Shown here one piece after another: positions 16,910-26,028 of a DNA stretch of 64,000 nucleotides (position 1 is its first letter; every line of letters begins with the position of its first letter). The position numbers and the translations under genes are program-made. This stretch comes from Selenomonas sp. F0473 (GTDB lineage: Bacteria > Bacillota > Negativicutes > Selenomonadales > Selenomonadaceae), in NCBI RefSeq assembly GCF_000315545.1, contig NZ_JH992902.1, forward strand, positions 469,280-533,279. Reading direction: 5' to 3'. The notes beneath the pieces were generated by a model. The model had not been told where the DNA came from, did not search any database, and saw only the letters and a program-made list of their open reading frames with translations.

Positions 16910-17919
16910 ACGCTGCGCCCGACGGCGGGCGCAATCTGACGGACCTCGTCCATGAGCATTTCGAATTTCCGCGGAATGAGGCTCTGGTCGCCATCCGATA
17001 GTGCCAGTTCGGGATGACAGTGTACCTCGATGATGAGGCCGTCGGCACCGACCGCGACGGAAGCGCGGGCAATCGGGCGTACCATCCGCCAACGCCCCGT
17101 TCCGTGACTTGGATCCGCGACGACCGGAAAATGCGTCAGTTCCTTGAGCGCTGCGACCGCATTGAGATCCATCGTATTGCGCGTGTAGGTCTCGAACGTG
17201 CGGATCCCGCGCTCGCAGAAAATGATGTTCTCATTGCCGCCCGAGGCGATGTACTCCGCCGCGTTCAGCCACTCGCTGATGGTCGCCGACAGTCCGCGCT
17301 TAAAGAGCACGGGTTTCTGTGACTTGCCGATCGCCTTGAGCATTTGGAAATTCTGCATATTGCGCGCGCCGATCTGCAGGAGGTCGGCATATTCGGACAC
17401 CATCTCGAGGTCGTCCTTGTCCACAATTTCGGTGACGACGCGCAGCCCCGTCTTATCCGCCACGTCGCGCAGAATCTTGAGTCCCTCGAGCCCGAGCCCT
17501 TGAAAATCATAGGGGCTTGTGCGCGGCTTAAAAGCGCCGCCGCGGAGGAACTGTGCGCCCGCTTCCTTCACTTTGACCGCGACCTCATAGAGCTGATCGT
17601 AGCTCTCGACCGAACACGGTCCCGCCATGATCGCGAGCTGCTCTCCGCCGACAGGGAATCCCGCCACATCGACAATCGTATTCGCGGGGTGGAAATCGCG
17701 GCTGACGAGCTTATACTTTTCCGTAATGCGAACGGTTTTTTCAACGCCTTCCATCATGTTCATTTCGAGAGCCGAGATGGCCTTTTTATCCCCGATCACG
17801 CCGATGATCAGCCGATCTTCGCCCCGCGACGGATGGATATGCAGACCTGCCTGCTCGATTTTCGCCATGACTCGGTCCACATTCTCCTGTGTCGCGCGCG
17901 GGCTCATAACAACAATCAT
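16906..17919 (-). CDS. aroF: 3-deoxy-7-phosphoheptulonate synthase, type I-beta
   Basis: First enzyme of the shikimate pathway, condensing PEP and erythrose 4-phosphate. The 337-residue protein has an N-terminal ferredoxin-like regulatory domain (about residues 1-70). The KDO8P/DAHP synthase barrel follows, with MAGPCSVES, RGGAFKPRTSPYDFQGLG and the metal-site region DPSHGTGRW. The N-terminal domain is the form that usually confers feedback control. It lies upstream of and is coupled to tyrA. Confidence 0.96.
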   Translation of the reverse strand: MIVVMSPRATQENVDRVMAKIEQAGLHIHPSRGEDRLIIGVIGDKKAISALEMNMMEGVEKTVRITEKYKLVSRDFHPANTIVDVAGFPVGGEQLAIMAGPCSVESYDQLYEVAVKVKEAGAQFLRGGAFKPRTSPYDFQGLGLEGLKILRDVADKTGLRVVTEIVDKDDLEMVSEYADLLQIGARNMQNFQMLKAIGKSQKPVLFKRGLSATISEWLNAAEYIASGGNENIIFCERGIRTFETYTRNTMDLNAVAALKELTHFPVVADPSHGTGRWRMVRPIARASVAVGADGLIIEVHCHPELALSDGDQSLIPRKFEMLMDEVRQIAPAVGRSV

Positions 17920-17976
17920 AATAGATTCCTCCTACTGCCTTATCACAGCCTATGGACTGCGGGCGCTCAATCTCCG

Positions 17977-18606
17977 TTAAGCGGCGCTCGGACATACGGG
18001 AGCGAGCGGGCACTCTGCGCAGAGTGGCTTTCGCGCCTTACATATCCTACGTCCGTGCAAAATTAACCAATGATGCGCGTCGCTCCAATCCTCTCGGGGG
18101 ATCGCCTTCTGCAGCCCCTTCTCCACCTCGAGCGGCGTCTTCCCGACCGCGAGATGCAGCCGATTGGACACACGGAACACATGGGTGTCGACCGCGATGG
18201 CGGGCGTATGAAAAGCGACGCTCATCACGACGTTCGCCGTCTTTCGCCCGACGCCCGGGAGTTTTTGCAGCGCCTCGAAGTCTGCCGGAACCTCGCCGCC
18301 GTATTCTCTCAGCAGGATGTCGCAGGTCTCAAGGATATGCTTTGCCTTCATGCGGAAAAAACCGCAGTCATGAATCGCCGTCTCGAGCTGCGCCTGTCCG
18401 AGCCCCGCAATCGCCGCGGGCGTATTCGCGCGCGGAAAGAGACGGCTCGTCACAATATTGACGCGGGCATCCGTACACTGCGCGGATAAAATCACCGCGA
18501 CGAGCAGTTCGAACGGGCTAGCGAAGTGGAGTGCCGGCTGCGCGTTCGGATAGGTCTCGCGAAGAATGCGGAGCTGTTCCGCCTTAATTGCTTTCGTTAC
18601 TCTCAT
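17977..18606 (-). CDS. nth: Endonuclease III
   Basis: DNA glycosylase/AP lyase for oxidised pyrimidines, 209 residues. The helix-hairpin-helix LPGVGRKTA contains catalytic K122, and D140 follows in AVDTHV. The C-terminal [4Fe-4S] ligands follow C-x6-C-x2-C-x5-C (CKARKPLCAECPLAPVC). All key residues are present. Confidence 0.97.
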   Translation of the reverse strand: MRVTKAIKAEQLRILRETYPNAQPALHFASPFELLVAVILSAQCTDARVNIVTSRLFPRANTPAAIAGLGQAQLETAIHDCGFFRMKAKHILETCDILLREYGGEVPADFEALQKLPGVGRKTANVVMSVAFHTPAIAVDTHVFRVSNRLHLAVGKTPLEVEKGLQKAIPREDWSDAHHWLILHGRRICKARKPLCAECPLAPVCPSAA

Positions 18607-18624
18607 AAATATCAGTCTGTCATA

Positions 18625-19986
18625 TCAATTCGTTAAAGAACGCGTCGGCGCCGGAATCCGCCCACCGCGCGCAATGAACGCCGCGGAGCTGAACGCGCTG
18701 CGCACAGGCACAATCGGAGAATAACCGAGGAGTCCGCCGAAGGAGACGCCCTCGCCGACCTTTTTCCCCGGCACGGGGATGACGCGCACCGCCGTCGTCT
18801 TATTGTTGACCATGCCGATGGCTGCCTCGTCCGCGATGATGCCTGCGATCGTCGCGGCGGGCGTATCGCCTTCAATCGCGATCATATCGAGGCCGACCGA
18901 GCAGACACAGGTCATCGCCTCGAGCTTTTCAATAGAGAGGCTGCCGCGCTGTACTGCGTCAATCATCCCCTCATCCTCGCTCACGGGGATGAACGCCCCC
19001 GATAGGCCGCCGACATGAGAGCTTGCCATCAGCCCGCCCTTCTTTACCGCATCGTTTAAGAGGGCGAGCGCCGCCGTCGTCCCCGGCGCGCCGCACGCCT
19101 CCAGCCCCATCTCCTCGAGGATGCGTGCGACACTGTCCCCGACCTCGGAGGTCGGCGCGAGGGAGAGGTCGATGATGCCGAACGGCACGCCGAGACGGCG
19201 CGATGCCTCGCGGGCAACAAGCTGTCCAACACGCGTGATCTTGAACGCCGTGCGCTTGACCGTCTCGGCGATCTCTGTGAAGTCCGCCCCTTTCAGCTCC
19301 TCAAGCGCATGCTTGACGACGCCCGGGCCGCTGACGCCGACGTTAATCACGCGGTCGCCCTCGGCAACGCCGTGGAATGCGCCCGCCATGAACGGATTAT
19401 CTCCCGGCGCATTGCAGAACACGACGATCTTCGCGCAGCCGATAGCCTCCTGCTCACGCGTCAGTTCCGCCGTGCGCTTAATCATATCCCCCATCTCGCG
19501 CACGGCATCCATATTGATGCCGGCCTTCGTCGAGCCGATATTCACCGACGCGCAGACGATATCCGTCGCCGCCATCGCCTGCGGAATCGAGTCGATAAGC
19601 ACCCGGTCGCCGTGGGCGAAGCCCTTCTCCACGAGCGCCGAGAACCCGCCGATGAAGTTCACGCCGACCGCCTTGCCCGCGCGGTCAAGCGCCTCCGCGA
19701 CAGGCACGAAGGAATCCGTTTGGCAGGCGTCCGCCGCAATCGCAATCGGCGTCACGGAGATGCGCTTGTTGATGATGGGAACGCCGTACTCCGCCTCGAT
19801 GTCTTCTCCCGTACGCACAAGGAACTCCGCCGCATGCGTAATCTTCTCATACACATTCCCGCAAAACTTTTCGATGTTTGGATGTGCACAGTCCCGCAGC
19901 GAGATGCCCATTGTAATGGTTCGCACGTCGAGCCGGTTCTCCGTAATCATTCGGTTGGTTTCCCGAATATCCTCAAAAGTAATCAC
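18625..19986 (-). CDS. UPF0210 (DUF711, PFL-like) family protein
   Basis: Conserved protein of 453 residues related to the DUF711/UPF0210 family, distantly resembling glycyl radical enzymes. No radical glycine context is evident. It begins [22 protein letters not shown]. Blocks such as [35 protein letters not shown] and [17 protein letters not shown] run through it. It is very commonly encoded next to an ACT-domain protein, as here (16 nt apart), so the pair is probably one functional unit. The biochemical role is not known to me. Confidence 0.9.
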   Translation of the reverse strand: MITFEDIRETNRMITENRLDVRTITMGISLRDCAHPNIEKFCGNVYEKITHAAEFLVRTGEDIEAEYGVPIINKRISVTPIAIAADACQTDSFVPVAEALDRAGKAVGVNFIGGFSALVEKGFAHGDRVLIDSIPQAMAATDIVCASVNIGSTKAGINMDAVREMGDMIKRTAELTREQEAIGCAKIVVFCNAPGDNPFMAGAFHGVAEGDRVINVGVSGPGVVKHALEELKGADFTEIAETVKRTAFKITRVGQLVAREASRRLGVPFGIIDLSLAPTSEVGDSVARILEEMGLEACGAPGTTAALALLNDAVKKGGLMASSHVGGLSGAFIPVSEDEGMIDAVQRGSLSIEKLEAMTCVCSVGLDMIAIEGDTPAATIAGIIADEAAIGMVNNKTTAVRVIPVPGKKVGEGVSFGGLLGYSPIVPVRSAFSSAAFIARGGRIPAPTRSLTN

Positions 19987-20001
19987 TCTGCCGCTCCCCG
20001 C

Positions 20002-20283
20002 CTAGACGCTGTGCATCACTTGAAAGATTTCCTGATGCTGCAGCTTGATTTCAAGGCCGTATGCTGCGCCCTTTTCACGCAGGAGCGCCTGCAGTTCCTT
20101 CAGCCGAATGTCCGAATCATCCGGCATCTCGGCAATCATGACCATATTGAAAAAACTGTCCATGATGTTTTGGTTCACGTTCACAATGTTGACACGCTGC
20201 TCCGCGAGAACCCCGCTCACCATCGCCACGATACCGACTTGATCGCGCCCGACGATCGTCACAACCAGCTTCATCTTCGCCAC
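20002..20283 (-). CDS. ACT domain-containing protein (UPF0237 family)
   Basis: Ninety-three-residue protein made of a single ACT domain. It begins MAKMKLVVTIVGRDQVGIVAMVSGV, with the middle VNIVNVNQNIMDSFFNMVMI. ACT domains usually bind amino acids and regulate partners. It precedes the UPF0210 gene and shares its promoter, a conserved arrangement in Firmicutes. It probably senses a small ligand for its partner; this is inference. Confidence 0.92.
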   Translation of the reverse strand: MAKMKLVVTIVGRDQVGIVAMVSGVLAEQRVNIVNVNQNIMDSFFNMVMIAEMPDDSDIRLKELQALLREKGAAYGLEIKLQHQEIFQVMHSV

Positions 20284-20307
20284 TCCTCACAGATAAAAAT
20301 ATGTCCC

Positions 20308-20313
20308 ATTATA
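20308..20313 (-). promoter_or_regulatory. Extended -10 of the ACT-UPF0210 operon
   Basis: Minus strand TGA-TATAAT, about 30 nt upstream of the ACT gene. The spacer region holds a run of seven G, and the -35 is poor. Confidence 0.55.
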
Positions 20314-20382
20314 TCAAATCCCCCCCATAAAATAAAGCCTCGCATCGCTGCCAATTCTTATATGATCAAATCCCTTTTTGAA

Positions 20383-20430
20383 TAAAAAAGGCGGCCGTAC
20401 TATCTGAAACGCGGTACGAGCCGTCTTTTT
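20383..20430. terminator. Terminator after the HD-domain gene
   Basis: Minus strand AAAAGACGGC(T)CGTAC pairs with GTACGGCCGCCTTTT with one bulge, followed by a U-tract. It lies about 55 nt after the stop of the HD-domain gene. The A-rich 5' arm could also let it act on the other strand. Confidence 0.75.
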
Positions 20431-20484
20431 CAATCCGCCTGCCTAAATTTTCCGTTTTGGACGTGAAGGCCGGCGTCGGAACTA

Positions 20485-21045
20485 TCAAAAGCCCAGTTCC
20501 CCCTGATGCCGCTGCATGCCTTCTATTGTGAGCCGCATCACCTCGCCCGGCTCCATTCCGAGCTTCTCAATACCGCGCGTGATGATCTCACGGCTGCATC
20601 CCGCGGCGAATCGTTTATCCTTGAACTTTTTCTTGAGAGACTTAACCTCCATACCGTCAAGCCCCTCCGGCCGCATCCGCGCATAGGCGTGTATGATTCC
20701 CGTCAGTTCGTCCACGGCAAAGAGACTGCGCTCCGTATCGCTCTCGGGCTCATACTCCTCCGTTGTGATGCCATACCCGTGCGAGATGATCGCGCGGATA
20801 TCCGCCTCGTCGACACCCTCCGGCACAAGCATCTCGCGAACGTGCCGGCAATGCTCGTCAGGATATTTCTCATAATCCACGTCGTGTAGCCAGCCGATTG
20901 CCGCCCAGTGCGCCGCATCGCCGCAAAAATGCTCCGCCATACGCTCCATCGCCGCAGAGACTGCCGCCGCATGGGTAAAGAGATGCTCTTCCGTCGTATG
21001 TTTAGCGAGGATTTCCTTCGCCTGTTCCAATGTCAGCCGTGCCAT
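20485..21045 (-). CDS. HD domain-containing hydrolase, specificity unknown
   Basis: HD-superfamily metal-dependent phosphohydrolase, 186 residues. The metal ligands are in HLFTHAAAVS and the WLHDVDYE pair near residue 55, with a further His in IISHGYGI. The start ATG at 21045 has GGGAGG 7 nt upstream; an ATG at 21060 lies before this site. It resembles small HDIG proteins annotated as putative nucleotidases or hydrolases. The substrate cannot be told from sequence. It is monocistronic, with a terminator downstream. Confidence 0.85.
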   Translation of the reverse strand: MARLTLEQAKEILAKHTTEEHLFTHAAAVSAAMERMAEHFCGDAAHWAAIGWLHDVDYEKYPDEHCRHVREMLVPEGVDEADIRAIISHGYGITTEEYEPESDTERSLFAVDELTGIIHAYARMRPEGLDGMEVKSLKKKFKDKRFAAGCSREIITRGIEKLGMEPGEVMRLTIEGMQRHQGELGF

Positions 21046-21203
21046 ACAAAGACCTCCCATACGTTTATTTTAACGCATTCATTCAAAAAAAGAAAGCCGG
21101 CAGACGCTCTCTTTTATGTTAGTACGGTCTTGTTTCACACGACATATTTATGTCATGCGGCCATTAAAATATCTATCTTTCATAGACGGAACCGTGCCCA
21201 TAT

Positions 21204-21246
21204 AAAAAGCATTCCCAACGGATAACATGTTGAGAATGCCTTTTCT
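21204..21246 (-). terminator. Terminator of the methionine operon
   Basis: Minus strand GGCATTCTCAAC pairs with GTTGGGAATGC, followed by TTTTTATA. It lies just after the nitroreductase stop (21260). Confidence 0.85.
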
Positions 21247-21259
21247 TAACAGGCGCGCG

Positions 21260-21787
21260 CTATTCAACGTAATAGACGCGGTTCGGTCTGCGCGCGGGCG
21301 GTTTCGGCAGTATGCAGTCCATGTAGCCGAGCGCACAGTGTCCGACCCCCTCGTAGTCGCCTTCGATGCCGAGAGAACGCAGGAGTTCCCGGTAGGCCGG
21401 CTCCTCGAACTCCTCGCGCGCGCGGTTGATCCAAATACTGCCGAGGCCGAGCGAATGGGCGGCAAGCATGAGGTTTCCGATGACGAGGCTGCCGTCGCGG
21501 ACACCGTTGCCCCAATCCCTCGGGGCAAGTACAATGAGAACCGCGGGCGCACCGTAGAAGGGATCGTGCCCTTCTTTCCAGCCGCCGATGCGACAGTTGT
21601 CGCGTGCAAGCTTTGCGCGCAGTTCCGGCTGCGTGACGGCAATGACGATCGGCGACTGCTTTCCTTTGCCGCTCGCAGCATAAAGACCGGCCTCGATGAC
21701 CTGATCGATGAGTTCCTTCGGCACAGCGTCCGACTTGAACTTCCGAATGCTGCGGCGTTCGATCATCGCCTTAATAACTTCATTCAT
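21260..21787 (-). CDS. Nitroreductase family protein
   Basis: FMN-dependent nitroreductase-fold oxidoreductase, 175 residues. FMN-binding blocks are RRSIRKFKSDAVP near residue 11, AASGKGKQSP near residue 38, and the later AAHSLGLGSIWINRA. The C-terminus is LGYMDCILPKPPARRPNRVYY. The natural substrate is unclear. It is the last gene after the methionine synthesis genes, overlapping the preceding stop by 4 nt. A redox role in that pathway is conceivable but unproven. Confidence 0.9.
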   Translation of the reverse strand: MNEVIKAMIERRSIRKFKSDAVPKELIDQVIEAGLYAASGKGKQSPIVIAVTQPELRAKLARDNCRIGGWKEGHDPFYGAPAVLIVLAPRDWGNGVRDGSLVIGNLMLAAHSLGLGSIWINRAREEFEEPAYRELLRSLGIEGDYEGVGHCALGYMDCILPKPPARRPNRVYYVE

Positions 21788-23577
21788 GTCCGATTCCTCC
21801 TCTGTCGAAGTTCTTTTACAATCCTTGCGACGAGCGCCGTTCGTGAGAACGGCGTGATGACGTAGTAGCCGTCGATATAGGGTTCGATGTCCGCCGCGAT
21901 CTCGAGGGAGAGTTTCACTGCCAGTTCCTCTGCCGCCGTGCGGTCAAGGCCGCGGTACATGTCGATAATGCGCTCTTCGACGTGAATGCCGGTGATCTCG
22001 CTCTCCATGTAGCGCGCGTTGCGCTCGCTGACAACGGGCATGATGCCGCCGAGGAGGAGCGCCTCGGGGAAGGTCTCGCGCACGGCGCGCATATTTTCCT
22101 TGGCATGTTCGCTGAGGACGGGCTGGGTAAAGAACCCCATCATGCCCTCCTCAACCTTCTTCTTCGCGAGGTTGATCTGCGTGCCGAAGAATTTTGCGTT
22201 GACGTTGAGCGCGCCGAAGATGTGGAATGGCACGACTTCGCCGCGATTGCCGAGACTCGTGATAAAGGAGGCGAGCTTGCGCGAGTTGAACTGATAGACG
22301 CTCTTGACTTCGTCCCGCTCCGCCGTCGGGATGGGGTCGCCCGTGATGGTGATGATGTTGTGCACGCCCTCGGCGCTCAGACCGAGGAGAAGCGACTTGA
22401 TGGCGTTGAGGTTGCGGTCGCGGCAGGTCATATGAGGAATCGGCTCAATGCCGAGTTCCCTGTGCAGCCGCCCTGCAAGCATCGCCGCATCCATACGTGC
22501 GCGCGCGATGGGATTGTCCGCAATGGTGACGGCATCGACGCCCGCCGCTATGAGTTCCCGTGCGCCCTCCATGAATTTGTCCGCGTTGCCGGTCTCGGGC
22601 GGGTCAAGTTCGACGGCGATGGGCTTCACGCCCGATTTGAGCGCCTCGTAGAACGGGCTTTTCGGCAGCGCCGCGATGCGCAGCGGCGCTTCCTCGTCCT
22701 CCTCCGGCGCGATATCGCCTTGTGCCGCGAGCGCATCGCAGAGGGCCTTGATATGTGCGGGCGTCGTGCCGCAGCAGCCGCCCAGGATGGCAACGCCATC
22801 CCGCCGAGCGGCGGCGAGGCTCGAGCCGAAGTAATCGGGCGCACTCTCGTAGAAGGTGCGTCCGTCAACGATGACGGGATGCCCCGCATTCGGCATAAGC
22901 GAGAGCGGCAGCGGGAGCGTCCCGAGATGACGAATGAGCTCCTTCATCTGCCGCGTACCGTTCACACAGTTAAAGCCGACGGCATCGACGGAGCCGCTGC
23001 CCGCGACGGCGCGCACAAGGTCCTCGACAAACCGTCCGTCCCGCGTATAGCCGCCCGGATAGGCGGAGAATGAATTGAGAACGAACGCCTCGGGACATTT
23101 TTGCTTGATATGCGCCGCGGTCTCGATCAGCCCCTCGTCGGAGGAGTTGGTCTCAAAGATGAAATGCCGCGCACCGAGCGCAAGGAAACTATCCGCAAGG
23201 AAGCGGTACTCGTCAACGATATCCGCGTGGGGCAGTCCCATGACGGGGCCGATATCCGCGAAGACGAAGGCGTCAAACGGCGCAGCCGCACGTACCGCGA
23301 CCTCCCATCCGGCGCCGATGATGCGGCGCACAAGTTTCTCGTCCCCTTGGTAGACGATGCGGTTCGCGGCAAATGTATTCGTCTTGACGGCCTGCGCCCC
23401 CGCGCGCAGATACTCCGTATGGATGTCCCCGACGACGATCGGGGTCTCGATGTTCGCAAGTTCGACGCCTTTGCCGCGCGTATGCATGCGCTGCGCGTAA
23501 TAGGTGCCCATGCCGCCGTCAAAGATGAGCGGCGCCGCTTTCAAATGTTCCCGTATATCTGCACGTCCCTGTGTCAT
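21784..23577 (-). CDS. Bifunctional homocysteine S-methyltransferase / methylenetetrahydrofolate reductase
   Basis: Fusion of 597 residues. The N-terminal half is a zinc homocysteine methyltransferase barrel with FDGGMGTYYAQRM, GFNCVNGTRQM and the GGCCGT zinc motif near residue 285. The C-terminal half is a MetF-type 5,10-methylenetetrahydrofolate reductase with EPIPHMTCRDRN and LLGGIMPVVSERNARY. Start ATG at 23577 follows GGAGG and lies 4 nt after the metH stop. Similar fusions occur in Firmicutes (YitJ type). It supplies methyl-THF for MetH and may recycle homocysteine itself. Confidence 0.93.
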   Translation of the reverse strand: MTQGRADIREHLKAAPLIFDGGMGTYYAQRMHTRGKGVELANIETPIVVGDIHTEYLRAGAQAVKTNTFAANRIVYQGDEKLVRRIIGAGWEVAVRAAAPFDAFVFADIGPVMGLPHADIVDEYRFLADSFLALGARHFIFETNSSDEGLIETAAHIKQKCPEAFVLNSFSAYPGGYTRDGRFVEDLVRAVAGSGSVDAVGFNCVNGTRQMKELIRHLGTLPLPLSLMPNAGHPVIVDGRTFYESAPDYFGSSLAAARRDGVAILGGCCGTTPAHIKALCDALAAQGDIAPEEDEEAPLRIAALPKSPFYEALKSGVKPIAVELDPPETGNADKFMEGARELIAAGVDAVTIADNPIARARMDAAMLAGRLHRELGIEPIPHMTCRDRNLNAIKSLLLGLSAEGVHNIITITGDPIPTAERDEVKSVYQFNSRKLASFITSLGNRGEVVPFHIFGALNVNAKFFGTQINLAKKKVEEGMMGFFTQPVLSEHAKENMRAVRETFPEALLLGGIMPVVSERNARYMESEITGIHVEERIIDMYRGLDRTAAEELAVKLSLEIAADIEPYIDGYYVITPFSRTALVARIVKELRQRRNRT

Positions 23578-23581
23578 ATTT

Positions 23582-26002
23582 TCAGTCCTCCTGCTCGTCC
23601 AGTACGCGGCGGGCGATTTCCACGATGCTGCGCGCATCGCCCGCATAGTAGTCCGCGCCGATCTCGCGCGCATAGTCCTCCGTCAGCACCGCGCCGCCGA
23701 CGACGGTTTGACAGTCGTGCCCCGCCTCGCGCAGCGCCTCGATCGTCCGCTTCATTGCCGTGACAGTGGTCGTCATGAGTGCCGAGAGGCCGATAAGCCC
23801 GACCTTTTTCTCGATGGCAACCTCGACGACGCGCGTCACGGGGACGTCGCGCCCGAGGTCGATGATCTGATAGCCGTAGTTCTCGAGCACGACTTTGACG
23901 ATGTTCTTGCCGATATCGTGAATGTCCCCCTCGACAGTCGCAAGGATAATTTTCCCCTTCGAGACGCCCTGCCCCGCCTCGGCAAGTTTGACCTTAATCA
24001 GTTCGAGTCCCGCCGTCGCGGCGTTGGCCGCGTTGATGAGCTGCGGGAGGAAGATGATTTCTTTCTCATAGCGGTCGCCGACGATATCGAGCGCCGGAAT
24101 GACCTTTTCCTGAATGATGTCCATCGGCGCCATCTCGGTGAGGAGCCTTCGCGTGATGCGCTCGGCGTCGTCGCTGAGCCCTCGTATGATGGCGTCCATG
24201 AGCGGGTCGACGTCCCCCGCCTGCGCTGCCGCCGTCTGCGTCGCAGCATCCGCGCCCGCATCGCCCGTGAGGCCGAGCTCCTTGCGGCGGCGCATCTCCG
24301 CCTGCTCGGGGGCAAAGCGCGCGATATAGGCCGCGCAGTCCACATCCTCCCCCGAGACCGCGCGGTAGGAGACGACCGCATCCATGATTTCCTTCGTATT
24401 CGGATTGACGATGGGGAAATCAAGCCCTACGTGCATCGCCTGCACAAGGAAATTCTCCGTCATATGCACGCGTGCGGGAAGTCCGAAGGAAATGTTGCTC
24501 ACACCGAGCGCGCAGTGCAGGCCGAGACGGTCATGCACCTCGCGGACGGCGCGCAGCGTCTCCATCGCCTGCTCCTGCTGTGCGGAGACGGTGAGCGTTA
24601 GGCAGTCGACGATGACGTCCTCGCGGTCAAGCCCGTATCGCTCCGCTTCCTCTATGATGCGCTCGGCGATGGCGATACGCGCCGCCGCCGACTCCGGAAG
24701 GCCGGATTCATCAAGCGCAAGTCCGAGCACGGCCGCGCCGTAATGCTTGGCGAGCGGGAAAATATCGTCCATGCGCGCGCGTTCGCCGCTGACGGAGTTG
24801 ATGATGACACGCCCGTTCGTCACGCGCAGCGCCGCCTCAATGACCTTTGGATTTGCCGAATCTATCTGGAGCGGGAGGTCGACGACGCTCTGCACCGCCT
24901 TGACGACACGCGGAATAATCGACTCCTCGTCCACGCCCTGCGCGCCGACGTTGATGTCGAGGACATTTGCCCCCGCCTCCTGCTGAGAGATGGCAAGTTT
25001 TTGAATATAGCCCATATCCTCTTCGAGGAGCGCCTGTTGGAGACGCTTCTTCCCCGTCGGATTGATGCGCTCGCCGATGACGTTGAGCTTGCCGTACTCA
25101 GCAACGCAGCCCGGCGAAGCGACGCCCTTGCGCTTTTTGCGCGCCAGGCGTTCCGCCGCACCGGCCGCAGTCGCCCTTGTAAGCGCGCGGATGAAGTCGG
25201 GATTTGTCCCGCAGCAGCCGCCCATGATGACGGCGCCGCGCCGCGCGAACTCCGCCATCTCGGTGCCGAACTCCTTCGCCGTCATCTCATACGCCCCTGT
25301 GCGCGGGTCGGGTAGCCCCGCATTGGGCTTGACGATAATCGGCAGGTCCGTCCACTCCATCATCTCGTGGACGATGGGCAGCAACTCCACGGGGCCGAGC
25401 GAGCAGTTGACGCCGAGCGCCGCAACGCCGAGCGCGTCGAGCGTCACCGCTACAGACGGCACGGCCGCGCCGAGGAAGGTGCGCCCGTTCTGCTCAAAGG
25501 TCATCGTCACCCAGATGGGGAGTTTCGTATGCTCCTTTGCCGCGAGCACCGCGGCCTTCGCCTCATAGAGGTCGGTCAGCGTCTCGAAGACGACAAGGTC
25601 GGCGCCCGCCGCCTCCCCCGCCGTAACCATCTCGCGGAAGAGCTCATAGGCCTCCTCAAAGGAGAGTGTCCCGAGCGGCTCAATCAGCTCCCCGATGGGG
25701 CCGATGTCGAGTGCCACGCGCACGCCCGAGACGCCGGAGTTCTCCGCTGCGCGCCGCGCAATCGCAACGTTTGCACCGATAACCTCGGCAACCGTCTTCC
25801 CCGTGCCGACGAGCTTGTGCCTGTTCGCGCCGAACGTGTTGCTGTAGACGACACGGCTGCCCGCCGCGATATAGCTGCGATGTACCTCTTCGATGACCTC
25901 CGGATGCTCCATGCCAAAGAGTTCGGGGCGCTCCCCCGGGGCAAGGCCGCGTGCCTGCAGCTCCGTCCCCATGCCTCCGTCCAGTATGATAATATCCTGC
26001 AT
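23582..26002 (-). CDS. metH: Cobalamin-dependent methionine synthase lacking the activation domain
   Basis: Methionine synthase of 806 residues. The homocysteine domain comes first (LDGGMGTELQARG; zinc Cys in GVNCSLGP and GGCCGTNP). The pterin-binding domain follows, with NVIGERINPTGKK near residue 315. Last come the cap and cobalamin domains, with the cobalt-ligand motif EGDIHDIGKN (His about 695). The protein stops after the cobalamin domain. The S-adenosylmethionine activation domain of E. coli MetH is missing and is encoded separately just upstream. Start ATG at 26002 follows AGGAG. Confidence 0.95.
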   Translation of the reverse strand: MQDIIILDGGMGTELQARGLAPGERPELFGMEHPEVIEEVHRSYIAAGSRVVYSNTFGANRHKLVGTGKTVAEVIGANVAIARRAAENSGVSGVRVALDIGPIGELIEPLGTLSFEEAYELFREMVTAGEAAGADLVVFETLTDLYEAKAAVLAAKEHTKLPIWVTMTFEQNGRTFLGAAVPSVAVTLDALGVAALGVNCSLGPVELLPIVHEMMEWTDLPIIVKPNAGLPDPRTGAYEMTAKEFGTEMAEFARRGAVIMGGCCGTNPDFIRALTRATAAGAAERLARKKRKGVASPGCVAEYGKLNVIGERINPTGKKRLQQALLEEDMGYIQKLAISQQEAGANVLDINVGAQGVDEESIIPRVVKAVQSVVDLPLQIDSANPKVIEAALRVTNGRVIINSVSGERARMDDIFPLAKHYGAAVLGLALDESGLPESAAARIAIAERIIEEAERYGLDREDVIVDCLTLTVSAQQEQAMETLRAVREVHDRLGLHCALGVSNISFGLPARVHMTENFLVQAMHVGLDFPIVNPNTKEIMDAVVSYRAVSGEDVDCAAYIARFAPEQAEMRRRKELGLTGDAGADAATQTAAAQAGDVDPLMDAIIRGLSDDAERITRRLLTEMAPMDIIQEKVIPALDIVGDRYEKEIIFLPQLINAANAATAGLELIKVKLAEAGQGVSKGKIILATVEGDIHDIGKNIVKVVLENYGYQIIDLGRDVPVTRVVEVAIEKKVGLIGLSALMTTTVTAMKRTIEALREAGHDCQTVVGGAVLTEDYAREIGADYYAGDARSIVEIARRVLDEQED

Positions 26003-26028
26003 CCCTATTTCTCCTAAACAAATGGAAT

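Noticed and set aside
21141-21154. GACATA-TT-TATGTC palindrome upstream of the HD-domain gene
   Set aside because: Short AT-rich palindrome with no known regulator match; could be chance or an operator, not enough to call.
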